A stretch of 64,000 nucleotides of DNA from Streptomyces sp. NBC_00353 (GCF_036108815.1 NZ_CP107985.1:7685501-7749500); one strand, 5' to 3'. Shown: positions 1 to 9,223, counted from the first letter of the stretch. The notes: generated by a model not told the origin, from the sequence alone. Numbers and translations: made by a program.

Positions 1-1
1 G

Positions 2-2479
2 AACGCACCCCCGCGCAACCCCGGCTTCACCGGCCGCTCGCTGGTCCTGGAGCGGATGCGCGACCAGCTCGGCGGCGGGATGGCTGTCGTACTGCCCCAG
101 CCGCAGACCCTGTACGGGCTCGGCGGCGTCGGCAAGACCCAGGTGGCCCTGGAGTACGTGCACCGCTTCATGGCCGACTACGACCTGGTGTGGTGGATAT
201 CGTCCGAGCAGATCGACGACGTGGTGGCCGGGCTCGCCGAGCTCGCCGTCCGCCTCGGCGCCCAGGGCGGCGACGACATGGCGGCCGCCTCCCAGGAGGC
301 CGTCGATCTGCTGCGGCGCGGGGTTCCCTCGGACCGTTGGCTGCTGGTCTTCGACAACGCGGACGACCCCGAACGGCTGCGGCGCTACTTCCCGCAGGGC
401 GGCTCCGGCCACATCCTGGTCACCTCCCGGAACCAGGCATGGTCCCAGCACGGCGATGCGCTGCCCGTCGATGTCTTCCTGCGGGAGGAGTCCATCGAGC
501 ACCTCCAGCGCCGCGCCCCCGGGCTGAGCGACGAGGACGCCGCCCAGGTGGCCACCGCCGTCGGTGACCTGCCGCTCGCCGTCGAACAGGCGGCCGCCTG
601 GATCGCGGAGACCGCCACCCCGATCGACACCTATCTGGAGCAGCTGGCCCAGCAGGCCCCCGAGGTTCTGGCGCTCAACCAGCCCGCCGGCTACCCGGAG
701 CCGGTCGCCGCGACCTGGAACATCTCCATCGAACGTCTCAAGGAGCGTTCACCGGCCGCGGTGCGGCTGCTGCAGCTCTGTGCCTTCTTCGCCCCCGAGC
801 CGATCTCGGGGAACCTCCTGTACAGCAAGGAGATGATCGAGGCGCTCAAGCCGTACGACGCATCGCTCCAGGAGAAGCTGGTGCTGGGCCGGGTCATCCG
901 GGAGATCGGCCGGTTCGCCCTCGCCAAGGTGGACCAGGTCTCCAACTCGATCCAGGTGCACCGTCTGGTACAGGCCGTCATCCGGGCGCAGCTCAGCGAG
1001 GAGGAGCAGCAGGATGCCCGGCATGTCGTGCATCGCATTCTGGCGGGCGCCCGGCCCGATGACGACGAGCCGATCGACAACCCGTCGACCTGGCCGCAGT
1101 TCGCCACCATCTGGCCGCATCTCGGCCCGTCCGACGCACGCAACTGCAAGGAGCCCGAAGCACGCAGGCTCCTGATCGACCGGGTCCGCTATCTGTGGAA
1201 GCGCGGCGACTTCAGGACGGCCACCACACTCTGCGAGGAGCTGCGCGCCCTCTGGAAGGAGACGCTGGGGGAGCGGGACATCCAGTACCTCTACCTCTGC
1301 TTCCACCTCTCCAACATCTACCGCTCGCGCGGCCGTTACGTGGAGGCGAGGGAGCTCGACGAGATCACCCTCAGCCGGCAGCGGGAGATGCTGGGACCCG
1401 AGCATCCGCACACGTACATGAGCACCAGCAGCCTCGCGACGGACCTCGGCACGCTGGGGGAGTACACCAGGGCGATCGAGCTGGCGACCGAGGCCACCGA
1501 GGGGTTCAGCCAGATCTTCCACGATTCGCACCCGAGGACGCTGGCCGCGGCCAACAACCTGGCGTTCACCCTGCGGGTCGTCGGCCAGTACGCCAGGGCC
1601 CGCGAGATCGACCAGGACGTGTACGACCGGCGCGTGGAGGTGCTCGGCGCGGAGCATCCGTACAGCTTGTCCTCCGCCATGAACCTGGCCCGCGATTTGC
1701 GTGACGTCGGACGGTACGAGGACTCCGTCTCCATCCTCAGCCGTACGTACGACAGCTACAAGGCGACCCTCGGGCGCGCCTTCCCCGGCACGCTGAGCGC
1801 GGCGAAGAGCCTCGCGGTGTCACTGCGCAGGGCGGGCAGACTGGAGGATGCCCGCAGGCTCACGGTGGCCACCCGCGCCAGGTACCGGGCCAAATACACC
1901 TCGGCCAACCCCGAATCGCTGGCCTGCGACCTCAATATGGCGGCCGACCTGTTCGCGGCGGGCGAGGCGACCGAGGCAAGGGACGCTGCGCAGGAGGTCG
2001 TCGACCAGTACATGAAGGTGCCGGGGGAGAGGCACCCGTACACCCTGGCCGCTCTGAACAACCTCGGCGTCTACCACTCGGGGGCCGGAGCGGCGGAGGA
2101 GTCGGAGAGAGTGCTGACCCGGGTGGTCGCCACGATGCGGGAGGTGTACGGACGCGAGCACCCCAACACGCTGTTCTGTGTGATGAACCTGGCCAACGCG
2201 ACGGCCGAACGGGGTGATCTCGAACTTGTGCTGGAGACCGAACGGCGGGTGGCCGGACAGCTCCGGGACGTGCTCGGGGCGCACCACCCGGAGACCCTCG
2301 CGATGATGTCGAACATGGCGGTGACGCTCGACGCGCTGGGACGCAAGGACGAGGCGCTGCGGGTCAGATCGGAGACTGTCGAGGAACTGTCCCGGCAGCT
2401 CGGTGACGACCATCCGCTGACCCGGATCGCCCGGGAGGAGGAACGCTTCCAGCGCGAACTGGAGCCGCTCGCGGTGTGA
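2..2479 (+). CDS. NB-ARC/TPR signalling ATPase (5' partial), FxsT-like
   Basis: The reading frame is open to the window edge, so the N-terminus is missing. The visible protein begins with an NPGFTGR-type lead-in followed by a P-loop (GLGGVGKT) and an NB-ARC-like STAND ATPase domain in the first ~300 residues, including the hhhDNADD Walker B-like stretch. From about residue 400 to the end are repeated tetratricopeptide units, with recurring HP.T/NLA signatures typical of kinesin-light-chain-type TPRs. Such NB-ARC-TPR proteins act as ATP-switched scaffolds; in Streptomyces several belong to FxSxx-COOH peptide-maturation loci (FxsT). No FxSxx peptide or radical SAM gene is visible here, so the FxsT assignment is tentative while the STAND/TPR architecture is secure. 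A strong hairpin terminator follows. Confidence 0.85.
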   Translation, partial: NAPPRNPGFTGRSLVLERMRDQLGGGMAVVLPQPQTLYGLGGVGKTQVALEYVHRFMADYDLVWWISSEQIDDVVAGLAELAVRLGAQGGDDMAAASQEAVDLLRRGVPSDRWLLVFDNADDPERLRRYFPQGGSGHILVTSRNQAWSQHGDALPVDVFLREESIEHLQRRAPGLSDEDAAQVATAVGDLPLAVEQAAAWIAETATPIDTYLEQLAQQAPEVLALNQPAGYPEPVAATWNISIERLKERSPAAVRLLQLCAFFAPEPISGNLLYSKEMIEALKPYDASLQEKLVLGRVIREIGRFALAKVDQVSNSIQVHRLVQAVIRAQLSEEEQQDARHVVHRILAGARPDDDEPIDNPSTWPQFATIWPHLGPSDARNCKEPEARRLLIDRVRYLWKRGDFRTATTLCEELRALWKETLGERDIQYLYLCFHLSNIYRSRGRYVEARELDEITLSRQREMLGPEHPHTYMSTSSLATDLGTLGEYTRAIELATEATEGFSQIFHDSHPRTLAAANNLAFTLRVVGQYARAREIDQDVYDRRVEVLGAEHPYSLSSAMNLARDLRDVGRYEDSVSILSRTYDSYKATLGRAFPGTLSAAKSLAVSLRRAGRLEDARRLTVATRARYRAKYTSANPESLACDLNMAADLFAAGEATEARDAAQEVVDQYMKVPGERHPYTLAALNNLGVYHSGAGAAEESERVLTRVVATMREVYGREHPNTLFCVMNLANATAERGDLELVLETERRVAGQLRDVLGAHHPETLAMMSNMAVTLDALGRKDEALRVRSETVEELSRQLGDDHPLTRIAREEERFQRELEPLAV

Positions 2480-2484
2480 GCCGT

Positions 2485-2514
2485 GGGAGCGTCCGGCCAC
2501 CGCCGGACGCTCCC
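2485..2514. terminator. Rho-independent-type hairpin between convergent genes
   Basis: A perfect 13-bp stem (GGGAGCGTCCGGC with its complement) around a CACC loop lies just after the TPR gene stop and before the 3' end of the convergent hydrolase gene. There is no U-tract, as is usual for Streptomyces. It can serve both genes. Confidence 0.8.
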
Positions 2515-2555
2515 GGTCTCCCGGTCCCGCCTCTCACCCGGCTCTCACCCGGCTC

Positions 2556-3500
2556 TCACTCGGCGGGTGTGTCCAGCAGCCAGGTGAGGATCCGGGGGAG
2601 CGCGTGCAGCGCGTCGAAGTGTGCGGCCGCCGGTTCCAGCACGACGGTGGCGTGCGGGATGCGTTCGGCCAGCCAGCGTGAGTGACCGACCGGTGAGAAC
2701 ACGTCCTTCTCACCGTGCCACAGCAGCACCGGACCCGTGATGTCCGCCGGGTCGAACCCCCACGGGCGGCTGAACGCGATCGCGTCGTCGATCCAGCCGT
2801 ACGCCGAAGTGCGCAGTCCTTCGCGGTAGTTGTTCAGCAGCATGGAGCGAACCCCGGCGTCGTTCACCACCATCCGGTCGGAATCCGTCAGCTCCCGGCG
2901 CAGATCGTCGATGAGCCGAACCGGATTCTGTCTGATCACCGCGGACCGGGAGATGAACGACTCCGCCAGTCCGTCCGGGTCGGCCGCCGCCGTGGAGTAC
3001 GCCAGCACATTGGAGGCGGCCATCCCGTCGAACCAGTCGAGGCCGTCCGCGCCCCAGGGGGCCAGCCCGACCAGTGCGGCGGTACGGGTGACCCGCTCGG
3101 GCATCAGCGCGGCGCAGGCCAGCGCGTGCGAGGCGCCGCCGGAGCGGCCCACCACGGCGAACTTCTCCAGCCCGATATGGTCCGCGATGGCCCGTACGTC
3201 CTCCACGACATCGGCGACGCGGCGGCCCGGCAGCCGGTCGGAGCCGCCGTATCCGGGCCGGTCGTAGGTGATCAGCTGTGTCTTGCGCTGGTACAGCACC
3301 ATGCCGCGTGGAGCCGGACCGAGCCGGCTGCCGGGTGTTCCGTGCAGCAGAAAGACCGGTCTGCCCCGCGGATCCCCCAGACGTTCCACCAGCAGATGCC
3401 GCCCGTCCGCCGCGCGCACCCGACTGCGCACTCCGTGCCTCCTCAGCTCGGTGCGGGCACCGCGTGCCCGGCTTTTCCTGACGATTCGATGATTACCCAT
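2556..3500 (-). CDS. alpha/beta hydrolase
   Basis: A 314-residue cytoplasmic alpha/beta-hydrolase. Visible family features are the oxyanion loop HGTPGSR, the nucleophile elbow GRSGG, a C-terminal Asp in HGEKDVFSP and a catalytic His in AAHFD. An Arg-rich N-terminal extension of roughly 25 residues precedes the domain, so a start a little downstream is possible. The substrate cannot be read from sequence; the family includes esterases, epoxide hydrolases and peptidases. It is a single-gene unit, convergent with the upstream TPR gene and divergent from the secreted protease. Confidence 0.85.
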   Translation of the reverse strand: MGNHRIVRKSRARGARTELRRHGVRSRVRAADGRHLLVERLGDPRGRPVFLLHGTPGSRLGPAPRGMVLYQRKTQLITYDRPGYGGSDRLPGRRVADVVEDVRAIADHIGLEKFAVVGRSGGASHALACAALMPERVTRTAALVGLAPWGADGLDWFDGMAASNVLAYSTAAADPDGLAESFISRSAVIRQNPVRLIDDLRRELTDSDRMVVNDAGVRSMLLNNYREGLRTSAYGWIDDAIAFSRPWGFDPADITGPVLLWHGEKDVFSPVGHSRWLAERIPHATVVLEPAAAHFDALHALPRILTWLLDTPAE

Positions 3501-3822
3501 CAGTGGCCTTATAGAGGCCCCATGTTGAGGTAAACCCTGGGCGCCTGTCCGACGGCGGCGTGAACCGGACGCACAGGGGCCAATACCGGACAGGTCCAGT
3601 CCTCACCCGCTGCCGACCGGCTGGTTGCACGCGGTGTTCGCAAACGGAACCGACATGGTGTGACACCGGATAAGTGAACGCGGCGCGGCGAAACGGTGGT
3701 GTCGTGTGTGCGTCCTGAAGTCGACCTTGTGTGCTATCGGCCCGGTCGGAATAGTGGGCGGCTCCATCCTCCGTACACAGACACCCCACTTGCCTGTGTG
3801 CGGCCCCCACAGGAGGTCGAAG
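3501..3822. other. intergenic/promoter region
   Basis: A 322-bp divergent region between the hydrolase and the secreted protease. It must hold both promoters, but I see no unambiguous operator, riboswitch or RNA gene. The AGGAGG at 3811-3816 is the protease ribosome binding site. Confidence 0.6.
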
Positions 3823-4908
3823 TTGAAGCATCGGCGCATATCCAGGAAGCGTGCGGTGATGGCCGGATCGGCCGTTGTCGCCCTGGTCGCAGCGGGAGTC
3901 ACGTTCCAGAGTGCGAACGCCAGTGACGACGTACCGCAGTTCACCGCCCGGACCCTGACGGCGAACGCGGCCGGAAAGCTCGCCACCGCTCTCGGACAGG
4001 ATCTGGGCGGCGACGCGGCCGGCTCGTACTACGACGCCAAGTCGAAGAACCTGATCGTGAACGTGGTCGACCGGGCCGCCGCCGAGCAGGTGCGGCAGGC
4101 GGGCGGCAGGGCCAGGGTCGTGACGAACTCGCTCGCCGAGCTGACGTCGGCCCGGCAGACCCTCACTGCCAAGGCCACGATCCCCGGCACCTCATGGGCC
4201 GTCGACCCGGTCAGCAACAAGGTGGTCGTCACTGCCGACCGTACGGTCGACGGTGCGGCCTGGGACAGACTCGGCGCGGTCGTCGACCGGCTGGGCGGCA
4301 AGGCCGAACTCAAGAAGACCGCCGGGGAGTTCAAGCCGTTCATCGCGGGCGGCGACGCGATCTGGGGCAACGGCGGGCGCTGTTCGCTCGGTTTCAACGT
4401 GGTCAAGGACGGTGAGCCGTACTTCCTGACCGCGGGACACTGCACCGAGGCGATCAGCAGCTGGTCCGACTCGCAGGGCGGCGCGGAGATCGGTACGAAC
4501 GCGGGCTCCGAATTCCCGGGCAACGACTTCGGGCTGGTGAAGTACACCTCCGACACACCGCACCCCAGTGAGGTCGACCTCTATAACGGCTCCACCCAGC
4601 CGATCGCCAAGGCGGGCGAGGCGACCGTCGGCATGACGGTGACCCGCAGCGGTTCCACCACCCAGGTGCACGACGGCCAGGTCACCGGACTCGACGCCAC
4701 GGTGAACTACGGCAACGGCGACATCGTCGAAGGCCTCATCCAGACGACGGTCTGCGCGGAGCCGGGCGACAGCGGCGGCTCGCTCTTCGCTGGCGACACC
4801 GCGATCGGCCTGACCTCCGGCGGCAGCGGTGACTGCTCCTCGGGCGGCGAGACGTTCTTCCAGCCGGTGCCGGAAGCGCTGGCGGCGTTCGGGGCCGAGA
4901 TCGGCTGA
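3823..4908 (+). CDS. secreted streptogrisin-type serine protease (S1E) precursor
   Basis: A prepro-protease of 361 residues. I chose the TTG at 3823 because AGGAGG sits 6 nt upstream and a twin-Arg/Lys-rich signal peptide follows directly; the longer frame from 3706 would put non-signal sequence before it. Signal peptide is about residues 1-35, then an alpha-lytic-type prodomain to about residue 183, then the mature chymotrypsin-fold domain starting near IAGGDAIWG. The catalytic triad is visible as His206 (TAGHC), Asp235 (GNDFG) and Ser317 (GDSGGS), with paired cysteines. The prodomain folds the enzyme and is then cleaved, as in S. griseus proteases A/B. It is extracellular, likely nutritional or developmental, and followed by a hairpin terminator. 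Confidence 0.93.
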   Translation: MKHRRISRKRAVMAGSAVVALVAAGVTFQSANASDDVPQFTARTLTANAAGKLATALGQDLGGDAAGSYYDAKSKNLIVNVVDRAAAEQVRQAGGRARVVTNSLAELTSARQTLTAKATIPGTSWAVDPVSNKVVVTADRTVDGAAWDRLGAVVDRLGGKAELKKTAGEFKPFIAGGDAIWGNGGRCSLGFNVVKDGEPYFLTAGHCTEAISSWSDSQGGAEIGTNAGSEFPGNDFGLVKYTSDTPHPSEVDLYNGSTQPIAKAGEATVGMTVTRSGSTTQVHDGQVTGLDATVNYGNGDIVEGLIQTTVCAEPGDSGGSLFAGDTAIGLTSGGSGDCSSGGETFFQPVPEALAAFGAEIG

Positions 4909-4936
4909 TCAGGCGGGTTCTCGGGGCGCTGTCCCT

Positions 4937-4976
4937 GTTCGTTGGCCGGCTCCGGAGACGGGCCAGGCCAACGAAC
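4937..4976 (+). terminator. hairpin terminator after the protease gene
   Basis: An 11-bp perfect inverted repeat (GTTCGTTGGCC and its complement) with an 18-nt loop begins 28 nt after the protease stop codon. The loop itself contains a smaller GC-rich pairing. Confidence 0.65.
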
Positions 4977-5122
4977 GACCGGCGTGACGGTTGCGCGGGA
5001 ATCATCCGGTCGGCCGGCGCATCGGCAAATGAGCTCTCCCGCCTCAGTTGGGCGAGGCCCTATGGTGGTCTGGTCGGCCTCACTTGTGAGGCCGACCATG
5101 TCCGCAGGGCTGTTGGCGATGG

Positions 5123-5620
5123 TCAGGCGGCCCGGGTCGGTCCGTCGGAGCTCGCCTTGGCCGGTGCCACGCCGAAGATGTCCACGGCGTGGTAGTAGGT
5201 CCATGCCGTGCTGTTGCACGCGGTGAGTGTCGCGCCGGAGTAGGCGGCGCATACGCGCTTGAGGTCCGCATAGAACGCGGAGTCGATGCGCGATTTGTTG
5301 GCGGAGAAGGTGCCGGCGGCCTTGTAGTTGCGGTAGCCGAAGTCATGCCGGGCGCAGGCCGTTTGGAAGGGGAAGTCGAACGGGTTGTCGGGCGAGCTGC
5401 TGCAGTAGTCCGTCGACCAGTCGAAGCCGTACGCGGCCCAGGCGCCCTGGTTGTTGCGGGCGGTGTTCCAGGCGTTGTAGCTGGAGAGGCTTGTCTGAGT
5501 CCAGGAGCTGAGGACCTGTGGCTTGTCCGCAGGGGCGGCCGAGGCGGATGCGGCGGGCAGCAGAGCAAGTGGGAGCGACAGGGTGACAGCGGCAAGCGGA
5601 ACGGCGAAGCGGCGACGCAT
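5123..5620 (-). CDS. secreted prokaryotic phospholipase A2
   Basis: A 165-residue secreted enzyme of the bacterial PLA2 family (S. violaceoruber type), which hydrolyses the sn-2 ester of phospholipids with Ca2+. The ATG at 5618-5620 is preceded by GGAGG and opens a classical Sec signal peptide ending ...SASAAPA. The hallmark CARHDFGYRNYK carries the catalytic His92-Asp93 dyad, and four cysteines could form the two conserved disulfides. An in-frame extension upstream to 5929 lacks signal-peptide character and is rejected. A hypothetical gene lies 185 bp upstream on the same strand. Confidence 0.92.
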   Translation of the reverse strand: MRRRFAVPLAAVTLSLPLALLPAASASAAPADKPQVLSSWTQTSLSSYNAWNTARNNQGAWAAYGFDWSTDYCSSSPDNPFDFPFQTACARHDFGYRNYKAAGTFSANKSRIDSAFYADLKRVCAAYSGATLTACNSTAWTYYHAVDIFGVAPAKASSDGPTRAA

Positions 5621-5805
5621 GTGCAACCTCCGTGGCATGAAAGGGAGTTGTGGCGGCCGTGCTCCTCGTGGGTCTCCTGAGGCTGCTCCAGAATGACGCC
5701 ATGTACCTGCCATGCCTAGGGCATGCGTGAGTTGGACACCGATCATTTGGCCGCAGGTCGGGCAGCTGTCATACAGGGGCTGCCCAGGCCGCAACGGCGT
5801 GTGGA

Positions 5806-6318
5806 TCAGGGGGCCTTCGACTCCAAGTGGTACGTCGTGTCGACCCAGAATCCGTTCGCGGCCCTGGCCTTGATCTCCAGTACGTACTGACCGGGAGTCA
5901 GCGACGCGATACCGCCCCAGATGCCCCATGCGTAGCGCTGGGTGAGCCCCGTCCTGAACGGCGCGGAGAACTCCTGCAATGGCAACGGAATGCCGTTGAG
6001 CGATGCCGTGGCCTCTGCCACCGTCATGGACTGAGGGATCCTCGAGTACGACCTGGTGTGCTGCATATTGAGCACCGGGAAGAAGACCGGCCGGTCCGAG
6101 GGGATCGCGCAGCGCCGCACCACCTGGCCGCCGTAGGTGCCGGCGAGGAACCAGAGGTCGTCAGGCTGCTTCCAGGCGGCGTGCTCGCCTGTTGTGTCCC
6201 GGACCGGGCTGAGGTCCTCAGGGGCGGATATGGCCCATTTCCACCACCGGCCCGCCAGTTCCCCGCCCTCGTTGTCGCTGAGCTTCCACGTACTGTCGAC
6301 CGACTCCGCACCGCTCAT
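5806..6318 (-). CDS. conserved hypothetical protein, 170 aa
   Basis: Starts at an ATG with GGAGGGG upstream. No signal peptide or membrane helix. The N-terminal half has the pattern WWKW...P..D.TG, then QPDDLWFLAGTYGG and R-C-IP-RPVFFPVLN. I recall similar W/FLAG/FFP-pattern proteins in unrelated bacteria, where they remain uncharacterised. The C-terminal half is beta-rich. The function is unknown; the confident part is that it is a real gene, given its RBS, composition and internal motif structure. Confidence 0.7.
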   Translation of the reverse strand: MSGAESVDSTWKLSDNEGGELAGRWWKWAISAPEDLSPVRDTTGEHAAWKQPDDLWFLAGTYGGQVVRRCAIPSDRPVFFPVLNMQHTRSYSRIPQSMTVAEATASLNGIPLPLQEFSAPFRTGLTQRYAWGIWGGIASLTPGQYVLEIKARAANGFWVDTTYHLESKAP

Positions 6319-6904
6319 GAGGCCCCTCCCGCGTACAGCCCCTGATCTGGGGCTCGTCTCAGACGAACGGACACTACCCGGGGCGGATCAAGGGCTCGGC
6401 GGCGACCTGTGCGACTGGTTGCATCCAGGGCAAGCAGTGCCGCGGAGTAGATCCTCCGGAAGTCCCGACGTCGACCGCGGCAGGCCAGCCGCAGGGCCGT
6501 CTGACAGCTATGGCGATGACCTGCCACGCCATCGACGCACGCGGGGTTGGTCTGATTCGTCGCTCCTTCCACATCAGTGACGTCGAGCATCGCCACCTCG
6601 ACAAGATCGCCGACATACTCGACGAACTGGGCGGTGGGCACGCGCGGCCCATGGCCGCGTCTCGGCGACCGGGGGCAGTGTGCCGGACAACTGCTCGGCA
6701 TGGGCGACGGGTTTGCGCAGGTCACCGACGGTCGGTTCACGGCCGTTCTTGGGATACGGCTTCAGCGAACGGGTGGCATGCGCTCATCATCTCCGGATGT
6801 CTTGGTGTTCACACCCTGTCAATTCGCCACTCCTACCTTCCGAAAGCGTGCGACCCCGCCGCCGGTCGGCGGCGGGCAAGTCACCACCTCCCCTGGAGTG
6901 ACAA
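6319..6904. other. long gene-poor stretch with candidate PHO box
   Basis: About 590 bp with no convincing coding sequence: the open frames here lack a coherent family signal and could be decayed DNA. The last ~100 bp hold the promoter of the PhoX-like gene. Confidence 0.5.
6807..6828 (+). promoter_or_regulatory. candidate PHO box (PhoP-binding direct repeat)
   Basis: Two adjacent 11-bp units, GTTCACACCCT and GTCAATTCGCC, match the Streptomyces PhoP direct-repeat pattern (GTTCAYYYRSS, 11-bp period), the first well and the second loosely. They lie 77-98 bp upstream of a secreted PhoX-like protein, the kind of gene PhoR-PhoP activates under phosphate limitation. Confidence 0.5.
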
Positions 6905-8065
6905 GTGGAACGTCGCAATTTCCTTCGTGGAGCGGTCATCGGCGGTTCGGTCGCGGCCTTCGGCGGAACCCTGATGCACGGCGCCGCCTACGCGGCCCCG
7001 GCTCAGCCCGGTTCCGGACCGTACGGGGCGCTGGGTGCGGCGGACGCCAACGGCATACAGCTGCCTGCCGGGTTCACCAGCAGGGTCGTCGCCCGGTCCG
7101 GCCGGAAGGTCGGCTCCACCAACTACACCTGGCACAACGCCCCTGACGGCGGTGCCTGCTTCGCCGACGGCACCGGCTGGATCTACGTCTCCAACTCGGA
7201 GATCAACCCCTCCGGCGGCGCGAGCGCGGTCAAGTTCTCCTCGTCCGGCGCGACCATCGGCGCGTACCGGATCCTCTCCAGCACCCGGCAGAACTGCGCG
7301 GGTGGCGCCACCCCGTGGAACACCTGGCTCTCCTGCGAGGAGGTCAGCCTCGGGTACGTGTTCGAGACCGACCCGTGGGGTGTGAACGCGGCCGTCCGCC
7401 GGGACGCGATGGGCAAGTTCAAGCACGAGGCGGCTGCGGCCGACCCGGTCCGCAAGGTGATCTACCTGACCGAGGACGAGACCAACGGCTGCTTCTACCG
7501 TTTCATCCCGACGACCTGGGGCAACCTGTCCGCCGGTACGCTCCAGGTGCTGAAGGCCGGCACCGCCACCTCCGGTTCGTTCACCTGGGCGACCGTGCCG
7601 GACCCGGACGGCGCCCCGACCGTGACCCGTGACCAGGTCTCCGGTGCCAAGCGATTCAACGGCGGTGAGGGCTGCCACTACTCGAACGACACCGTCTGGT
7701 TCACCACCAAGGGCGACAACCGCGTCTGGCAGGTCAACCTGGCCACGAACACCTATGAACTCGCCTACGACGACTCGCTGGTGGTGGGCGGCGGTGCCCC
7801 GCTGACCGGTGTCGACAATGTCACCGGCTCCTCCTCCGGTGACCTGTTCGTTGCCGAGGACGGCGGCAACATGGAGATCTGCATCATCACGCCCGACGAC
7901 GTGGTGGCTCCCTTCGTGCGGATCACCGGCCAGTCCTCCTCCGAGATCACCGGACCGGCCTTCTCGCCCGACGGCAAGCGGCTGTACTTCTCCAGCCAGC
8001 GCGGTACGACCGGCAGCTCGTCCGCCGGCATCACGTACGAGGTGACCGGTCCCTTCCGGGCGTAG
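6905..8065 (+). CDS. Tat-exported PhoX-like (DUF839) protein
   Basis: A 386-residue protein starting at GTG with GGAG just upstream. The N-terminus has a twin-arginine motif (RRNFLRG) and hydrophobic core ending at AYAAP, so it is probably exported folded. The body is a DUF839/PhoX beta-propeller, with the CEE segment near residue 143, TEDETNGCFYRF near 190 and a C-terminal PAFSPDGKRLYFSSQRG strand. PhoX enzymes are Ca2+/Fe-dependent alkaline phosphatases; this one is shorter than classical PhoX (~650 aa), so phosphatase activity is inferred, not shown. The candidate PHO box upstream supports a phosphate-scavenging role. Confidence 0.82.
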   Translation: MERRNFLRGAVIGGSVAAFGGTLMHGAAYAAPAQPGSGPYGALGAADANGIQLPAGFTSRVVARSGRKVGSTNYTWHNAPDGGACFADGTGWIYVSNSEINPSGGASAVKFSSSGATIGAYRILSSTRQNCAGGATPWNTWLSCEEVSLGYVFETDPWGVNAAVRRDAMGKFKHEAAAADPVRKVIYLTEDETNGCFYRFIPTTWGNLSAGTLQVLKAGTATSGSFTWATVPDPDGAPTVTRDQVSGAKRFNGGEGCHYSNDTVWFTTKGDNRVWQVNLATNTYELAYDDSLVVGGGAPLTGVDNVTGSSSGDLFVAEDGGNMEICIITPDDVVAPFVRITGQSSSEITGPAFSPDGKRLYFSSQRGTTGSSSAGITYEVTGPFRA

Positions 8066-8072
8066 GCACCTT

Positions 8073-8111
8073 CGGCTGGGCGCTGCCTCTCAACAGGGCG
8101 GCGCTCAGCCG
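8073..8111 (+). terminator. hairpin after PhoX-like gene
   Basis: An imperfect inverted repeat pairs CGGCTGGGCGC with GCGCTCAGCCG, starting 8 nt after the stop codon. Confidence 0.55.
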
Positions 8112-8135
8112 CGTCACCGTGTGTGCGGCACGGCG

Positions 8136-8230
8136 TCACCGCGTGTGCACGGTGGTGCCGTGCCGCAGGGTGATTACCAGGCCCGCCTCTCGCAGCGCGA
8201 TCGTGCTCTCCGAGCGGGCGGCAGGGGACG
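8136..8230 (-). pseudogene. possible ArsR-type winged-helix remnant
   Basis: On the minus strand, ALREAGLVITLRHGTTVHT resembles the recognition-helix/wing segment of ArsR-family regulators (LREAGLV..RRDG..V). No intact gene surrounds it and the preceding helices are not recognisable. The remainder of 8112-8408 shows nothing else I can support. Confidence 0.25.
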
Positions 8231-8408
8231 AGGTGCCCGACGAGTTCGCGGCGGCCCGGAAGGAGCTGCTGGACTGCGATCCGATTCGATGAGGACGGGA
8301 AACTGCCCCGCGGCAGCCTCGACGAGCCGGCGCCGACACTCGTCGCCGGCCTGATCTCCGAGCTCCGGTCGAGCCGGCGGCCCCGGGCGGTGGCGCGCCC
8401 GCCAGGCC

Positions 8409-9059
8409 TCACTGCTGGGCTGCGGCACTCCAGGCGCCCTGCAAGAAGTCCGAGGCATCCGCCAGTTCCGGCAGCGCGATGCCGTGTCCGAGCCCCGGAT
8501 AACGGCGTTCCGCAAGGCGGGCGCCCGACTTCTCGCGCAGCCATTCACCCGTCCTGGCCACAAGGTCGGCCGGGATCACCGGATCCGCGTCATCCCGCCC
8601 CCAGAAGACCGGCACCCCGGCCAGGCGTCCCGGCTCCTCCGGCAGGCCCGCGTCCCACGGCAGCGTGCCGGACAGGAGCACGGCGGCGGCGAATTTCTCC
8701 GGGCGGGCGAGCAGCAGACCGCCCGCCATCGCCATGCCGCCCGAGAAGCCGAGAAGCGAGACCGAGGTGTGCCCCGCGGCCTCGGCGTCGAGCCAGCCGA
8801 ACAGCCAGTCGGCGGTCGCGGCGATGGAGTCGGGCAACGGGCGCCCGATGCCCCGGTTGGCGAACCACGCGTATCCAGCACCCTCGGCCAGTGGGGCGCG
8901 GACGAAGGCCGCCGTGGCGCCCTGCGGCAGATGTGGCGCGAGCTGCGCGAACGACGCCTCGTCCGCCCCCCGCCCGTGCAGGGCGACGACGAGCGGCGTG
9001 CCGGGCCTGTGGGCGGGCTCGACGGACCAGCGGATGGTGGGGCCGACGGTGTACGGCAT
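8409..9059 (-). CDS. alpha/beta hydrolase (phospholipase/carboxylesterase family)
   Basis: A 216-residue hydrolase. The ATG at 9057-9059 follows CAGGAG and begins directly at the first beta-strand; a longer frame to 9113 has no RBS. Features are LHGRGADE (oxyanion/turn), nucleophile elbow GFSGG, Asp in GRDDADPVIP and catalytic His in GLGHGI, matching the YpfH/carboxylesterase family of small-ester hydrolases. It is divergent from the DoxX gene, and the intergenic palindromes could control both. Confidence 0.85.
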   Translation of the reverse strand: MPYTVGPTIRWSVEPAHRPGTPLVVALHGRGADEASFAQLAPHLPQGATAAFVRAPLAEGAGYAWFANRGIGRPLPDSIAATADWLFGWLDAEAAGHTSVSLLGFSGGMAMAGGLLLARPEKFAAAVLLSGTLPWDAGLPEEPGRLAGVPVFWGRDDADPVIPADLVARTGEWLREKSGARLAERRYPGLGHGIALPELADASDFLQGAWSAAAQQ

Positions 9060-9172
9060 AGCGGCAACTCCTGGTGCACGTACGGGACGTGGTCGCAGCC
9101 GACCGCTGTGCACAAGCGGGGAGCCGAAGCGGCGCCGCGGTCCGGCCGGCCGCGGCGCCGACCTTACACGAA

Positions 9173-9223
9173 TTGCTTGAAAGTTGAAGCAAGGGCGATG
9201 GTGAGTTAGCTTGAAGTTTCAAG
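9173..9223 (+). promoter_or_regulatory. DoxX promoter with two MarR-like palindromes
   Basis: Two related palindromes lie in the divergent region: TTGCTTGAAAGTTGAAGCAA (9173-9192) and CTTGAAGTTTCAAG (9210-9223). A plausible sigma70-type promoter, -35 TTGAAG (9184-9189), 17-nt spacer and -10 TAGCTT (9207-9212), is overlapped by both. This fits repression by a homodimeric MarR/winged-helix regulator. The regulator gene is not in the immediate neighbourhood. Confidence 0.6.
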
